From NCBI RefSeq assembly GCF_024505045.1, contig NZ_JANIBM010000027.1:1-64000 (forward strand): DNA of 64,000 bases. The letters are read 5' to 3'. Under the pieces are notes generated by a model. The model made no database searches. It saw only the letters and a list, made by a program, of their open reading frames with translations, and had not been told where the DNA came from. The stretch's first letter is position 1; each line of letters opens with the position of its first letter. This DNA comes from Methylomonas aurea. Lineage in GTDB: Bacteria; Pseudomonadota; Gammaproteobacteria; Methylococcales; Methylomonadaceae. The translations under genes were made by a program, and so were the position numbers. Below, one piece after another: positions 25,142 through 30,990 of this stretch.

Positions 25142-25242
25142 GGTGACAGGGATTACCCGGCGCTGGTCTCGATCCGGGCCGGGTCTGTCGCCAATCCGAT
25201 TTGGTGACGCGGCCAGCTCGACCTGGCCGGCGAATTGTCACC
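25142..25242. repeat. Partial relative of the 210-bp GTGAC repeat
   Basis: Starts GGTGACAGG and ends AATTGTCACC. Its second half (GGCCAGCTCGACCTGGCCGG and following) is identical to one half of the 210-bp repeat; the first half is shortened. Confidence 0.75.
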
Positions 25243-25258
25243 AAGTAACGGCATTCGT

Positions 25259-25276
25259 TTTTCGCGCCCGCGAAAA
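25259..25276. promoter_or_regulatory. KorB-like box, copy 3
   Basis: Perfect TTTTCGCGCCCGCGAAAA between the small membrane-protein gene and the truncated gene. Confidence 0.65.
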
Positions 25277-25309
25277 TATCTTATGCCGGCGCATGGCGGA
25301 AAAAGCGCC

Positions 25310-25453
25310 TTACTTTGTCTTCACTGGGTAAGGCCCAACAATCAAAATACCAACTGCCGCTATTGCTGCGGTGATCTTGACTGTAAGATTTTCTGCCGAG
25401 ATATGCGCTATTACCTTGTTGCCACGAAGAACATCAAATCTATGTTTTGCCAT
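25310..25453 (-). CDS. 47-residue single-helix membrane protein
   Basis: The ATG at 25453 lies behind leader module copy 6; a longer frame upstream is only the overlapping gene region. The peptide is MAKHRFDVLRGNKV... with one hydrophobic helix (TAAIAAVGILIVG) near the C-terminus and ends PYPVKTK. It could be a small inner-membrane regulator or exclusion peptide; no family is recognised. Confidence 0.5.
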   Translation of the reverse strand: MAKHRFDVLRGNKVIAHISAENLTVKITAAIAAVGILIVGPYPVKTK

Positions 25454-25495
25454 CGGTTTAACTCCGGTTAGCGGCCAGAGCGAAGCGCCCGGCCT
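25454..25495 (-). promoter_or_regulatory. Leader module copy 6 (no own promoter)
   Basis: GGCCGGGCGCTTCGCTCTGGCC hairpin core (written 25475-25495 region) and CCGGAGTTAAACCG before ATG. It lies directly after the stop of the 225-residue gene, so it is an intercistronic copy. Confidence 0.65.
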
Positions 25496-25505
25496 GTTGT
25501 GTAAC

Positions 25506-26183
25506 TCAAGCCGCCAAAGGCAGGTAGCGGCAAAGGCCAATCTGTTGCGGCATTGCATCGGCATCGATGATTTCGATTTTAAAATCATCGGTGTTATCAA
25601 AGCGGTGCCGATAACGGCGCTCGTTGTCCCACTGATACCAGCGCCAATAGATCGCCTCTTCAACGTCGGCGCTCGCGTCTGCGCTTCTACCTGCTTGGGC
25701 TGCTCTAAAAATCCCATCCTGGCGGCCTGGTAGATATTTTTCCACCGTATCCCGATACAGTTGTTCATAGTCCAGTTCCCGCAACGCCGCTTGTGCGTAC
25801 ACGCGGGCCGCGTCGATTTCATACGCCATGCCACGGCTAAGGCGTTTGCCGTTCAAGTAGCGGCCAAAGGTCACACCCTCGCCATACTTGCTGTGATCGC
25901 GGAGCCAATGACTCATATACACGTTAAATGCAATATCGTGTACCTCTTGAGCGGATAAATGGAATGGCTCTTGATCCAACAACACAGCTTCGGATTGATT
26001 GCCGATAATTTCCATCGCATCGGACAAAATGCGACCTCGAACGATATTGTCTAAGCTGTGGTGCCGAACGTCGCCGCTCGGTAAGGTTTGCATTAGTGAA
26101 CTACTAGGCACGCGGTTAGCGTAGGCCTGCCATTGTGCATCGGAAACGATAACGCGGATTCTCGCGTTTTGAACGGTTTTCAT
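25506..26183 (-). CDS. Unknown 225-residue protein
   Basis: Soluble; begins MKTVQNARIRVIVSDAQWQA. Middle part HLSAQEVHDIAFNVYMSHWL and a C-terminal Tyr/Arg-rich stretch (IYWRWYQWDNERRYRHRFD). It is preceded by GGGGATAACAGCC and a terminator-like hairpin at 26229-26252. It belongs to the minus-strand accessory array. I do not recognise the family and see no catalytic motif. Confidence 0.55.
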   Translation of the reverse strand: MKTVQNARIRVIVSDAQWQAYANRVPSSSLMQTLPSGDVRHHSLDNIVRGRILSDAMEIIGNQSEAVLLDQEPFHLSAQEVHDIAFNVYMSHWLRDHSKYGEGVTFGRYLNGKRLSRGMAYEIDAARVYAQAALRELDYEQLYRDTVEKYLPGRQDGIFRAAQAGRSADASADVEEAIYWRWYQWDNERRYRHRFDNTDDFKIEIIDADAMPQQIGLCRYLPLAA

Positions 26184-26228
26184 GGCTGTTATCCCCTATC
26201 AAATAAAGATGGATTTAGTGGCGATAAA

Positions 26229-26252
26229 GTCCCGCGCCCGAAGCGCGGGGAC
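26229..26252 (-). terminator. GC-rich hairpin with TTCG-like loop
   Basis: GTCCC-GCGC arms around a CGAA/TTCG loop between the 45-residue gene and the next gene; likely attenuator or processing hairpin. Confidence 0.5.
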
Positions 26253-26257
26253 GCGGT

Positions 26258-26395
26258 TTATTTGTTGCCTAACCAGGCGCAACCGTTGTCTTCCCAAGCG
26301 TTTTCAGCTTGGCGCATCGCACGGCAACTATCATCCCAAGCCATGGCATCAAGCCACTCGTAATAAAAAACCACATGCGCGTCGTGTAATTCCAT
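26258..26395 (-). CDS. 45-residue acidic, Trp-rich protein
   Basis: ATG at 26395 directly behind module copy 7, which has its own promoter; stop TAA at 26258-26260. The sequence is MELHDAHVVFYYEWLDAMAW... ending NAWEDNGCAWLGNK: acidic, five Trp/aromatic clusters, helical. It resembles no family I know. The strong promoter, leader and length argue that it is a real small protein; acidic small proteins in such arrays are sometimes anti-defence DNA mimics, but that is speculation. Confidence 0.5.
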   Translation of the reverse strand: MELHDAHVVFYYEWLDAMAWDDSCRAMRQAENAWEDNGCAWLGNK

Positions 26396-26504
26396 AATGG
26401 AAACCTCCGGTAATCTGGCCAGAGCGAAGCGCTCGGCCTTCTGATGGTCGGGCGACTGCCCGAAACCATGGGTCTATTGTCCTGCGTTTTTGTTTGCCTG
26501 TCAA
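26396..26504 (-). promoter_or_regulatory. Promoter-leader module copy 7
   Basis: TTGACA (26499-26504), 17 bp, GACAAT (26476-26481). The leader hairpin is ATGGTTTCGGGC / GCCCGACCAT and the second hairpin GGCCGAGCGCTTCGCTCTGGCC has a compensatory pair relative to other copies. Confidence 0.8.
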
Positions 26505-26541
26505 GTGTTTTTGCCTGATAACGTAACATAATTACCTGGCT

Positions 26542-26805
26542 TTACCGGCACCACGTTTTTACAATCGGCCAACGTTCTAAAACCGGCGATCCCGCGCGAT
26601 CATCGTTAACATCGACGGCGATATAGGCCACCGTCTGCAAAAGTCGCGCAAACCGCACCGATCCGTCGGACATTGCGATTTCCCACTCAAGCCCGTGCTG
26701 AGCCGCCCAAGTGTCGGCGGTTGGGCGGAACTCAAAGCGGGCCTTAGTCTCGCGGTGATAGAACTCGCCCGCCGGTCTATCCTTCTGATCGTTAAAATAA
26801 CCCAT
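26542..26805 (-). CDS. Unknown 87-residue protein
   Basis: I place the start at 26805 (MGYFNDQKDRPAGEFYHRET); the longer frame from 26889 overlaps the upstream gene and its hairpin. The sequence suggests a small beta-rich fold (ARFEFRPTADTWAAQH, WEIAMSDGSVRFARLLQTVAYI). It is the second gene of a pair with 26864-27154. No family is recognised. Confidence 0.5.
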   Translation of the reverse strand: MGYFNDQKDRPAGEFYHRETKARFEFRPTADTWAAQHGLEWEIAMSDGSVRFARLLQTVAYIAVDVNDDRAGSPVLERWPIVKTWCR

Positions 26806-26822
26806 TACAAGCCCCAATAGAG

Positions 26823-26841
26823 GCCCGGCACCTGGCCGGGC
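26823..26841 (-). terminator. Intercistronic hairpin
   Basis: GCCCGGC-ACCTG-GCCGGGC, a perfect 7-bp stem just upstream of the 26805 start. A similar but weaker hairpin lies at 27219-27239 before the next gene pair. Confidence 0.45.
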
Positions 26842-26863
26842 GTTACGGTTTAACCAAAGACAT

Positions 26864-27154
26864 CTAACCGCGAAGAATGCCAACGACATCGGCGATTTTG
26901 TCTAACACCTGCTGAGGGTTGAGCCATGCGCAATCGCGGAAGGTGAAGCAACGGGAATCATCCAGCTTCACAAAATAACTGGTCACGTTGCCCGCGTAAT
27001 ACTCGCAAAGCTGGAAATATTCACCTGGAAAGCCGCCTAACCGCTTCCAGTTCTCGGGCGGCAACACATTAAGCATTTCATCGTAACGATCAATCGTCAC
27101 GGCCTCCGGGGCTGTAACGTATTGCGCAAGGACATTCGTTTTTAACTGAGACAT
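26864..27154 (-). CDS. Unknown 96-residue protein behind module 8
   Basis: Start fixed by the leader module. The sequence contains YDEMLNVLPPENWKRLGGFP, then YYAGNVTSYFVKLDDSRCFT and ends IADVVGILRG. The pattern YDExLxVLPPxxW is shared with small plasmid proteins (DUF1419-like), but I cannot confirm this. It follows KlcA in the same direction, so an early or anti-restriction context is plausible. Confidence 0.55.
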   Translation of the reverse strand: MSQLKTNVLAQYVTAPEAVTIDRYDEMLNVLPPENWKRLGGFPGEYFQLCEYYAGNVTSYFVKLDDSRCFTFRDCAWLNPQQVLDKIADVVGILRG

Positions 27155-27195
27155 CGGAAACCTCCGGTAACCTGGCCAGAGCGAAGCGCCCGGCC
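27155..27195 (-). promoter_or_regulatory. Leader module copy 8 (no own promoter)
   Basis: GGCCGGGCGCTTCGCTCTGGCC core and CCGGAGGTTTCCGATG. Placed after the KlcA gene; read from the promoter at 27751-27779. Confidence 0.65.
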
Positions 27196-27247
27196 TTCTC
27201 TTTAAATTAGGTAAAGATGCCCCGGCACATGGCCGAGGCGTTAAGCC

Positions 27248-27670
27248 TTAATCGATAGCGGCGAAGATCAAGGCGGCTTCGGCATGTTCGGAAGCAAAGG
27301 CCCGCAAAAAATGATAGCGGTCAATCAGTGCATCGACATCGTGTTGCCAGCACATGGCGCTAATGAGTTTATTGATTGCAAACAAGCTAATCACGACACC
27401 GGCCGCATCGGGCGACATTACATCGTCGAAATAATTACCGGCGACCGAAATCCGTACCGGCGCATCGAAAGCGGGAGCCATATAAAAGCCACCGTTGCTA
27501 AGCTCATGAAACAACCAGTAACCGCCTTTGTAATCGGGGCACAATTCATCGGCGGTTTGATAAACCAGCATTTCACCGATTAACATCAACTCGCCACCGA
27601 AATAAGTAGGAAGGAAGTTAAGACGATTGCTATCTGCAACCAAGGAAGAAGAAACAGGATTTTCTAACAT
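27248..27670 (-). CDS. KlcA/ArdB antirestriction protein
   Basis: 140 residues from the ATG at 27670, directly behind module copy 9; the longer frame translates the leader. The signature LCPDYKGGYWLFHELSNGGF followed by YMAP is diagnostic of the KlcA/ArdB antirestriction family, and the C-terminal FLRAFASEHAEAALIFAAID helix is typical. ArdB-type proteins block type I restriction of incoming plasmids without mimicking DNA. Its strong promoter suggests expression on entry. Confidence 0.85.
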   Translation of the reverse strand: MLENPVSSSLVADSNRLNFLPTYFGGELMLIGEMLVYQTADELCPDYKGGYWLFHELSNGGFYMAPAFDAPVRISVAGNYFDDVMSPDAAGVVISLFAINKLISAMCWQHDVDALIDRYHFLRAFASEHAEAALIFAAID

Positions 27671-27779
27671 CGGATACCTCCGGTAAACCTGGCCAGAGCG
27701 AAACTGCCCGGCCTTCTGATGGTAGGGCGGTTGCCCCAAACCATGGTGCTATTATCCGGGTTTACTGCTTAATTGTCAA
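27671..27779 (-). promoter_or_regulatory. Promoter-leader module copy 9
   Basis: TTGACA (27774-27779), 17 bp, GATAAT (27751-27756); hairpins as in other copies; CCGGAGGTATCCG keeps the CGGA/TCCG pairing. It is divergent from a sigma-54 promoter 62 bp away. Confidence 0.8.
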
Positions 27780-27840
27780 GTAAAAACACCTGATAACGCA
27801 ACAAAAAAAGCTTTACACTGTCCGGCAATATAACGCGTTC

Positions 27841-27856
27841 TGGCACGCCCCTTGCA
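27841..27856 (+). promoter_or_regulatory. Sigma-54 promoter of RNA copy A
   Basis: TGGCACGCCCCTTGCA has the -24 GG and -12 GC with correct spacing and every conserved base of the RpoN consensus. The expected start is near 27867. The same 16 bases occur before RNA copy B. Confidence 0.75.
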
Positions 27857-28241
27857 ATCGGGATTAAGGGTTCAGGGGAGCGGAGAAATCTAAATAGCGC
27901 GGCGATAGCCGCACCGCTTGTTAGCCGGGGCAATACCCGGCCTGGGTTGAATCGGTCTTAATGGGACGAGGGTGTGCGGTGCGTACAGGCAGGCGGAGCG
28001 TTCGGCGCGGTCAAGGGCGATCATAAAAAAATCGACGCAAAGCCTTAATCAAAAAGGCGTCTATTTTTTTATGATTGGGCGTAGCCTTTACCCTTGACCG
28101 AAGAAGCCGGGCGCTCTGGCAATCTGTCCGCACATTCCGCACACCCCCCCATTAAGACGAACACTGGGATGGCCACGGCTAAACCTGCCTGTCAGAATCA
28201 GCCGGCGATAGCCGCACCTTTCAAGGATCGAACACACCAAA

Positions 28242-28259
28242 TTTTCGCGCCCGCGAAAA
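28242..28259. promoter_or_regulatory. KorB-like box, copy 4 (inside RNA A)
   Basis: Perfect TTTTCGCGCCCGCGAAAA; the equivalent place in RNA copy B has box 32383-32400 with GG instead of CC at the centre. Confidence 0.6.
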
Positions 28260-28301
28260 TCACCAAATTACAGGTGGCGATAGCCACCATCAAAGCCAAA
28301 C

Positions 28302-28373
28302 GATTTATGCACATTTGCCCGCGCGGGGGTCTTCCAATCTACCCCCGAAAAAGTGGGCGGTTGTGTATAAATC
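28302..28373 (+). ncRNA. 72-nt RNA motif, copy in RNA A
   Basis: Outer stem GATTTAT / ATAAATC, middle stem GCCCGC / GTGGGC, inner stem GGGGGT / ACCCCC with CTTCCAATCT loop, then an unpaired GAAAAA. Exactly 72 nt, as are the copies at 32424-32495 and 29356-29427. Confidence 0.65.
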
Positions 28374-28662
28374 CACCGTCCCCCTTTAGGGTGTTGCTGT
28401 TCGAGCAGGGCGATAGCCTTGCGCGCCGTTAGGGATAAGCCCAAGCGGCTAAGGGAGGCGTGGCGGTGCGGAGCTTGCGGAGTGCCGACACACGTCCCTT
28501 ATTGAGCGTCGGCAAGGTGGCCTGGCAGGTTGGCCGCGTGCGGCCAAGTCGGAACGACCGAGCGAATAGCGAGCCTAGAAGGGCATCCGGTTTTTGTGTA
28601 GCGATAGCGGAACAAAAATGCCCCAACCTATCCAAAACAGTCACACCACAACCCTCCATAAC

Positions 28663-28947
28663 TCAACCGTCAATCGTAACCAAACCATCCCAACCCGCCG
28701 CCCGGATCGCCGCAAGCGCCGGATCAAGCGAATTAAACTCGATAATATGTCCATCCTCATTGGACAAAGCAAAATCGACAAACAACGCCTCCGCATCGGC
28801 TACCAAATTAGGCCAAACCTCCCAATGCCCCGGCACACCATCAACCAAACCACGAGCCAACATAAACCCGTGAACATTATCAGCGGCCACCATATCGGCC
28901 AAAGCCGCCAACGTCATAAACCTAGTTTTCAATTCCACTTCATTCAT
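28663..28947 (-). CDS. Unknown 94-residue protein
   Basis: Acidic, soluble; KTRFMTLAALADMVAADNVH, GHWEVWPNLVADAEALFVDF. The C-terminus SLDPALAAIRAAGWDGLVTI is helical. It is convergent with RNA copy A and 15 bp downstream of the next gene. No family is recognised. It is the last gene of the minus-strand run 30652-28663, which appears to be one transcription unit of small unknown proteins. Confidence 0.5.
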   Translation of the reverse strand: MNEVELKTRFMTLAALADMVAADNVHGFMLARGLVDGVPGHWEVWPNLVADAEALFVDFALSNEDGHIIEFNSLDPALAAIRAAGWDGLVTIDG

Positions 28948-28962
28948 TGCCTTACACCCTAT

Positions 28963-29325
28963 TTAAACAACCGCGTCCAGCTCGGACGCAAACACCTCGC
29001 CGCGTTCCACCTCACCCGGCCAAACCCGCAAATACCCGGCCGCAAACTCACCATCTTTACGTTGCGGCCGCACTAAAAAAACCGGGCACCAATCCCCTAC
29101 CCTTTCCAAATATTCCGGCCGCACATACACCACCAAACCGGCCCGCAAAACGCGCTGGCCGTGTCGGTCTAAGTCCAGCCAACGGATTACGTCGCCAACC
29201 TGATAAGGTTGCGTGTCCCGCGCAGCCTTGAGGCTTGAATTGTCGAACGCATCCCACGACAAAAAGCCCGGATCGCGGATCATTGTCACGGCCAACAGTG
29301 GCGAGTAAGGTTTAAATGGTTTCAT
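28963..29325 (-). CDS. Unknown protein with an RNA-motif leader
   Basis: 120 residues from the ATG at 29325 (TTGGAGC is its Shine-Dalgarno; the longer frame would use TTG in that site). MKPFKPYSPLLAVTMIRDPG, then YQVGDVIRWLDLDRHGQRVL and VVYVRPEYLERVGDWCPVFL: a beta-rich small protein with an SH3-like look (VGDVIRW). A related VGDRVNW pattern is in the gene at 29986-30231. The 72-nt RNA motif ends 31 nt before its start codon. Confidence 0.55.
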   Translation of the reverse strand: MKPFKPYSPLLAVTMIRDPGFLSWDAFDNSSLKAARDTQPYQVGDVIRWLDLDRHGQRVLRAGLVVYVRPEYLERVGDWCPVFLVRPQRKDGEFAAGYLRVWPGEVERGEVFASELDAVV

Positions 29326-29355
29326 AACCAAAAGCTCCAAAATACCTGAGAGGCC

Positions 29356-29427
29356 GATTTGCCCACAGAAACACGCTTTTTCGGGGGCAGCTTGGAAAGC
29401 CCCCCCGCGTGTTTATATGGACAAATC
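29356..29427 (-). ncRNA. 72-nt RNA motif as leader of the 29325 gene
   Basis: On the minus strand: GATTTG / CAAATC outer stem, AAACACGC / GCGTGTTT middle stem, then GGGGGGGCTTTCCAAGCTGC and CCCCGAAAAA. The loop and GAAAAA match the two copies in the large RNAs, while the stems have different bases that still pair. Cis-regulation of the following gene is possible. Confidence 0.65.
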
Positions 29428-29671
29428 TCTTTAGCCGAACTCAAAAACACCTGTCTGAGTTGCATCTGTTTTAGTTTTGCGTGAACGAACAACCTCAGCA
29501 GAAACGCGAGCGATCAAAACCCCGCCAACCCTATGCTCCCAAAACGTGTTGTCAGCAGTTTTTTTCGCAAAGTCAAAATTTTATATCGCTGCGAAAATAG
29601 CTTTTCAGTAACCCGCTGTTGCGGGAAATGTTCATATTTCCATTTGATTGCAAAAGACATAAAAGCCCGCG
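29428..29671. other. Intergenic; one A/T-rich hairpin, no gene
   Basis: No supported gene. TTTTCGCA (29570 region) pairs with TGCGAAAA (29597 region), a hairpin with an A+T-rich loop. This stretch probably holds the promoter of the 29325 gene or the end of the 29672 transcript. Confidence 0.35.
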
Positions 29672-29986
29672 TTAAGCGTCCGCCCAATCGAGCGCCGATA
29701 ACGCCTCGTCCCAAACCCAATGCGTTTCGTCATCCATTGCGCCGGCTGGCAAATCAAGTGCGATATTAGCCGCCTCTGCAAGATGCGTGGCATCGTCGTA
29801 ATCTGCGGCGTTACGCCGCATCCAGCTTCTCACCTGGCCCCTGGTCGCACTCGGCTTCGGCGGTGCAACCGCCGGCCGTGGTAATCGCTCCATAAAAGCC
29901 GCTTCCAGTTCTCGTTTAATGTCGGGTAATGCCCTACCCTGCGCGATCACCAGTTTACGGTAACGGTTTTCTTGCCGAACGCTCAT
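29672..29986 (-). CDS. Unknown 104-residue protein
   Basis: Starts at ATG 29986 overlapping the upstream stop (TGATG), so translation is coupled; a GTG three bases earlier is also possible. The N-terminus is basic (SVRQENRYRKLVIAQGRAL), the C-terminus acidic (DYDDATHLAEAANIALD, DDETHWVWDEALSALDW). No family is recognised. Confidence 0.5.
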   Translation of the reverse strand: MSVRQENRYRKLVIAQGRALPDIKRELEAAFMERLPRPAVAPPKPSATRGQVRSWMRRNAADYDDATHLAEAANIALDLPAGAMDDETHWVWDEALSALDWADA

Positions 29987-30231
29987 CACTCGCCCTCATC
30001 CAAATTAACAACATCATCAACAACCGGCACATGAACGGAGCGAACAGACAACCGGGCCGGATCAACCCAACGGATCACAGACACCCACTGACCGGCCACG
30101 AACCGCGCGGCACGAACCCTCACGCGGCTAGGGCCGACGCGAACCACGACGGCGGCCACCGGAACGGAGAAACCGTAACCGCCGCGCGGTTCGTACCGCC
30201 AATTAACCCTATCGCCCACGTTAAAAGCCAT
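29986..30231 (-). CDS. Small beta-rich protein, SH3/KOW-like
   Basis: 81 residues from the ATG at 30231 (MAFNVGDRVNWRYEPRGGYG); the longer frame overlaps the membrane-protein gene. Repeated V-x-V strands (VAAVVVRVGPSRVRVRAARF, WVSVIRWVDPARLSV) suggest a small barrel resembling hypervariable plasmid HVA1/SH3-like proteins. It ends VNLDEGE with the stop overlapping the next gene. Confidence 0.5.
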   Translation of the reverse strand: MAFNVGDRVNWRYEPRGGYGFSVPVAAVVVRVGPSRVRVRAARFVAGQWVSVIRWVDPARLSVRSVHVPVVDDVVNLDEGE

Positions 30232-30233
30232 GG

Positions 30234-30467
30234 CTAAAAAAACCAGTTCCGAAGACCTAAAACACTGGTCACGGTAAAACCGATCTGCATCACAACCAGC
30301 GGCCACGTCCGGGTTTTGGTGCCGTGATAAATCCAAGCGAAGTTGGACACCAAAAAGGCCACGAAACCATAGCCGGAATATGCGGTATTCAGCGCAAGCA
30401 GCAAGCTACCGGCAAGCGCCGTAAAAGAGCCAAACCACCCGACCGCCGCCAAACGTCTAGTAACCAT
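30234..30467 (-). CDS. Small three-helix membrane protein
   Basis: 77 residues from the ATG at 30467, whose A overlaps the stop of the upstream gene (TAATG). Hydrophobic segments GWFGSFTALAGSLLLALN, FVAFLVSNFAWIY and PLVVMQIGFTVTSVLGL; it ends RNWFF. The layout resembles PnuC-type or small plasmid exclusion proteins only in general terms. Inner-membrane location is likely. Confidence 0.5.
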   Translation of the reverse strand: MVTRRLAAVGWFGSFTALAGSLLLALNTAYSGYGFVAFLVSNFAWIYHGTKTRTWPLVVMQIGFTVTSVLGLRNWFF

Positions 30468-30652
30468 TATCGCCACCCTTTCGCCTTGCAATACGCTGTT
30501 AATAAAGCCTCGAACTCGCCCGCCTGCATCAATGCCAGATCGCCGCCTCGACCTGGCAAGCCAAGCTCACTAGCAACCTGGTGGATCGTGCCACCCGCCC
30601 AACCGAACACCCGACAAGCCCGGCTTAAATTCGTTGCTTCTGATACCTTCAT
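30467..30652 (-). CDS. 61-residue putative HTH-like protein
   Basis: MKVSEATNLSRACRVFGWAG, then GTIHQVASELGLP and AGEFEALLTAYCKAKGWR. The central stretch could form a helix-turn-helix (W-A-G-G-T-I-H-Q-V-A-S-E-L-G). It is the first gene of a coupled run down to 29672. A strong GC-rich hairpin (30707-30733) lies just upstream. Confidence 0.5.
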   Translation of the reverse strand: MKVSEATNLSRACRVFGWAGGTIHQVASELGLPGRGGDLALMQAGEFEALLTAYCKAKGWR

Positions 30653-30706
30653 TGTGCACCCGTGAAAATGAAAAGAGGGGAAACCGACAACACCAGCAAG
30701 CGGGAA

Positions 30707-30733
30707 GCGCGGCCGGTGGTGAACCGGCCGCGC
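30707..30733 (-). terminator. 10-bp GC-rich hairpin
   Basis: GCGCGGCCGG / CCGGCCGCGC around a 7-nt loop, between the genes at 30740 and 30652. No U-run is evident; strong attenuator or 3' end. Confidence 0.5.
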
Positions 30734-30739
30734 CGCGTC

Positions 30740-30931
30740 CTAAACGGGTGTCTCTCCGTCTATTGGTGTGGCGGAAATCATCACCCACATAACCGATTCG
30801 GCCAGCGATGTAATAACGGTTTGCGTTGCTTCGTTGTTCTGGCCAAGCGTGCCGCTTTGCCGTTTGATCTCTTCAAGCAAGTGCAAGGCTTTTTTGTGTT
30901 CACCTGCGGGGATTTGAAAATAGTTGCTCAT
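30740..30931 (-). CDS. Unknown 63-residue protein
   Basis: MSNYFQIPAGEHKKALHLLE, helical, then TVITSLAESVMWVMISATPI. Preceded by AGAGAACCTAACC. It lies downstream of the DUF932 gene, separated by a hairpin. No family is recognised. Confidence 0.45.
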   Translation of the reverse strand: MSNYFQIPAGEHKKALHLLEEIKRQSGTLGQNNEATQTVITSLAESVMWVMISATPIDGETPV

Positions 30932-30963
30932 GGTTAGGTTCTCTTATAGAAGTGAGGGAAGGG

Positions 30964-30981
30964 GGCCGCATCCTTGCGGCC
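30964..30981 (-). terminator. Hairpin after DUF932 gene
   Basis: GGCCGCA-TCCT-TGCGGCC, 10 bp beyond the DUF932 stop codon. Confidence 0.5.
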
Positions 30982-30990
30982 TGTGCATCA

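Larger units (their letters stand above)
27867..28624 (+). ncRNA. Putative structured RNA, copy A (~758 nt)
   Basis: A gene-free stretch homologous over its whole length to 32006-32739. Predicted features: a rod of stems 27957-27965/28148-28156, 27970-27979/28137-28146, 28008-28017/28091-28100 and 28024-28036/28058-28071; hairpins with GAUA loops (GGCGATAGCC) near 27901, 28203, 28277 and 28412; the 72-nt motif at 28302-28373; and a 3'-terminal hairpin at 28581-28623 (GGGCAT/ATGCCC). Open frames inside are not conserved between copies. Strand is inferred from the sigma-54 promoter. Function unknown. Confidence 0.6.

Noticed and set aside
28094-29076. Open frames inside and after RNA copy A (112, 137 and 160 residues)
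   Set aside because: They have no conserved counterpart in copy B, poor start signals and odd composition; they are by-products of a GC-rich structured region or shadows of minus-strand genes.
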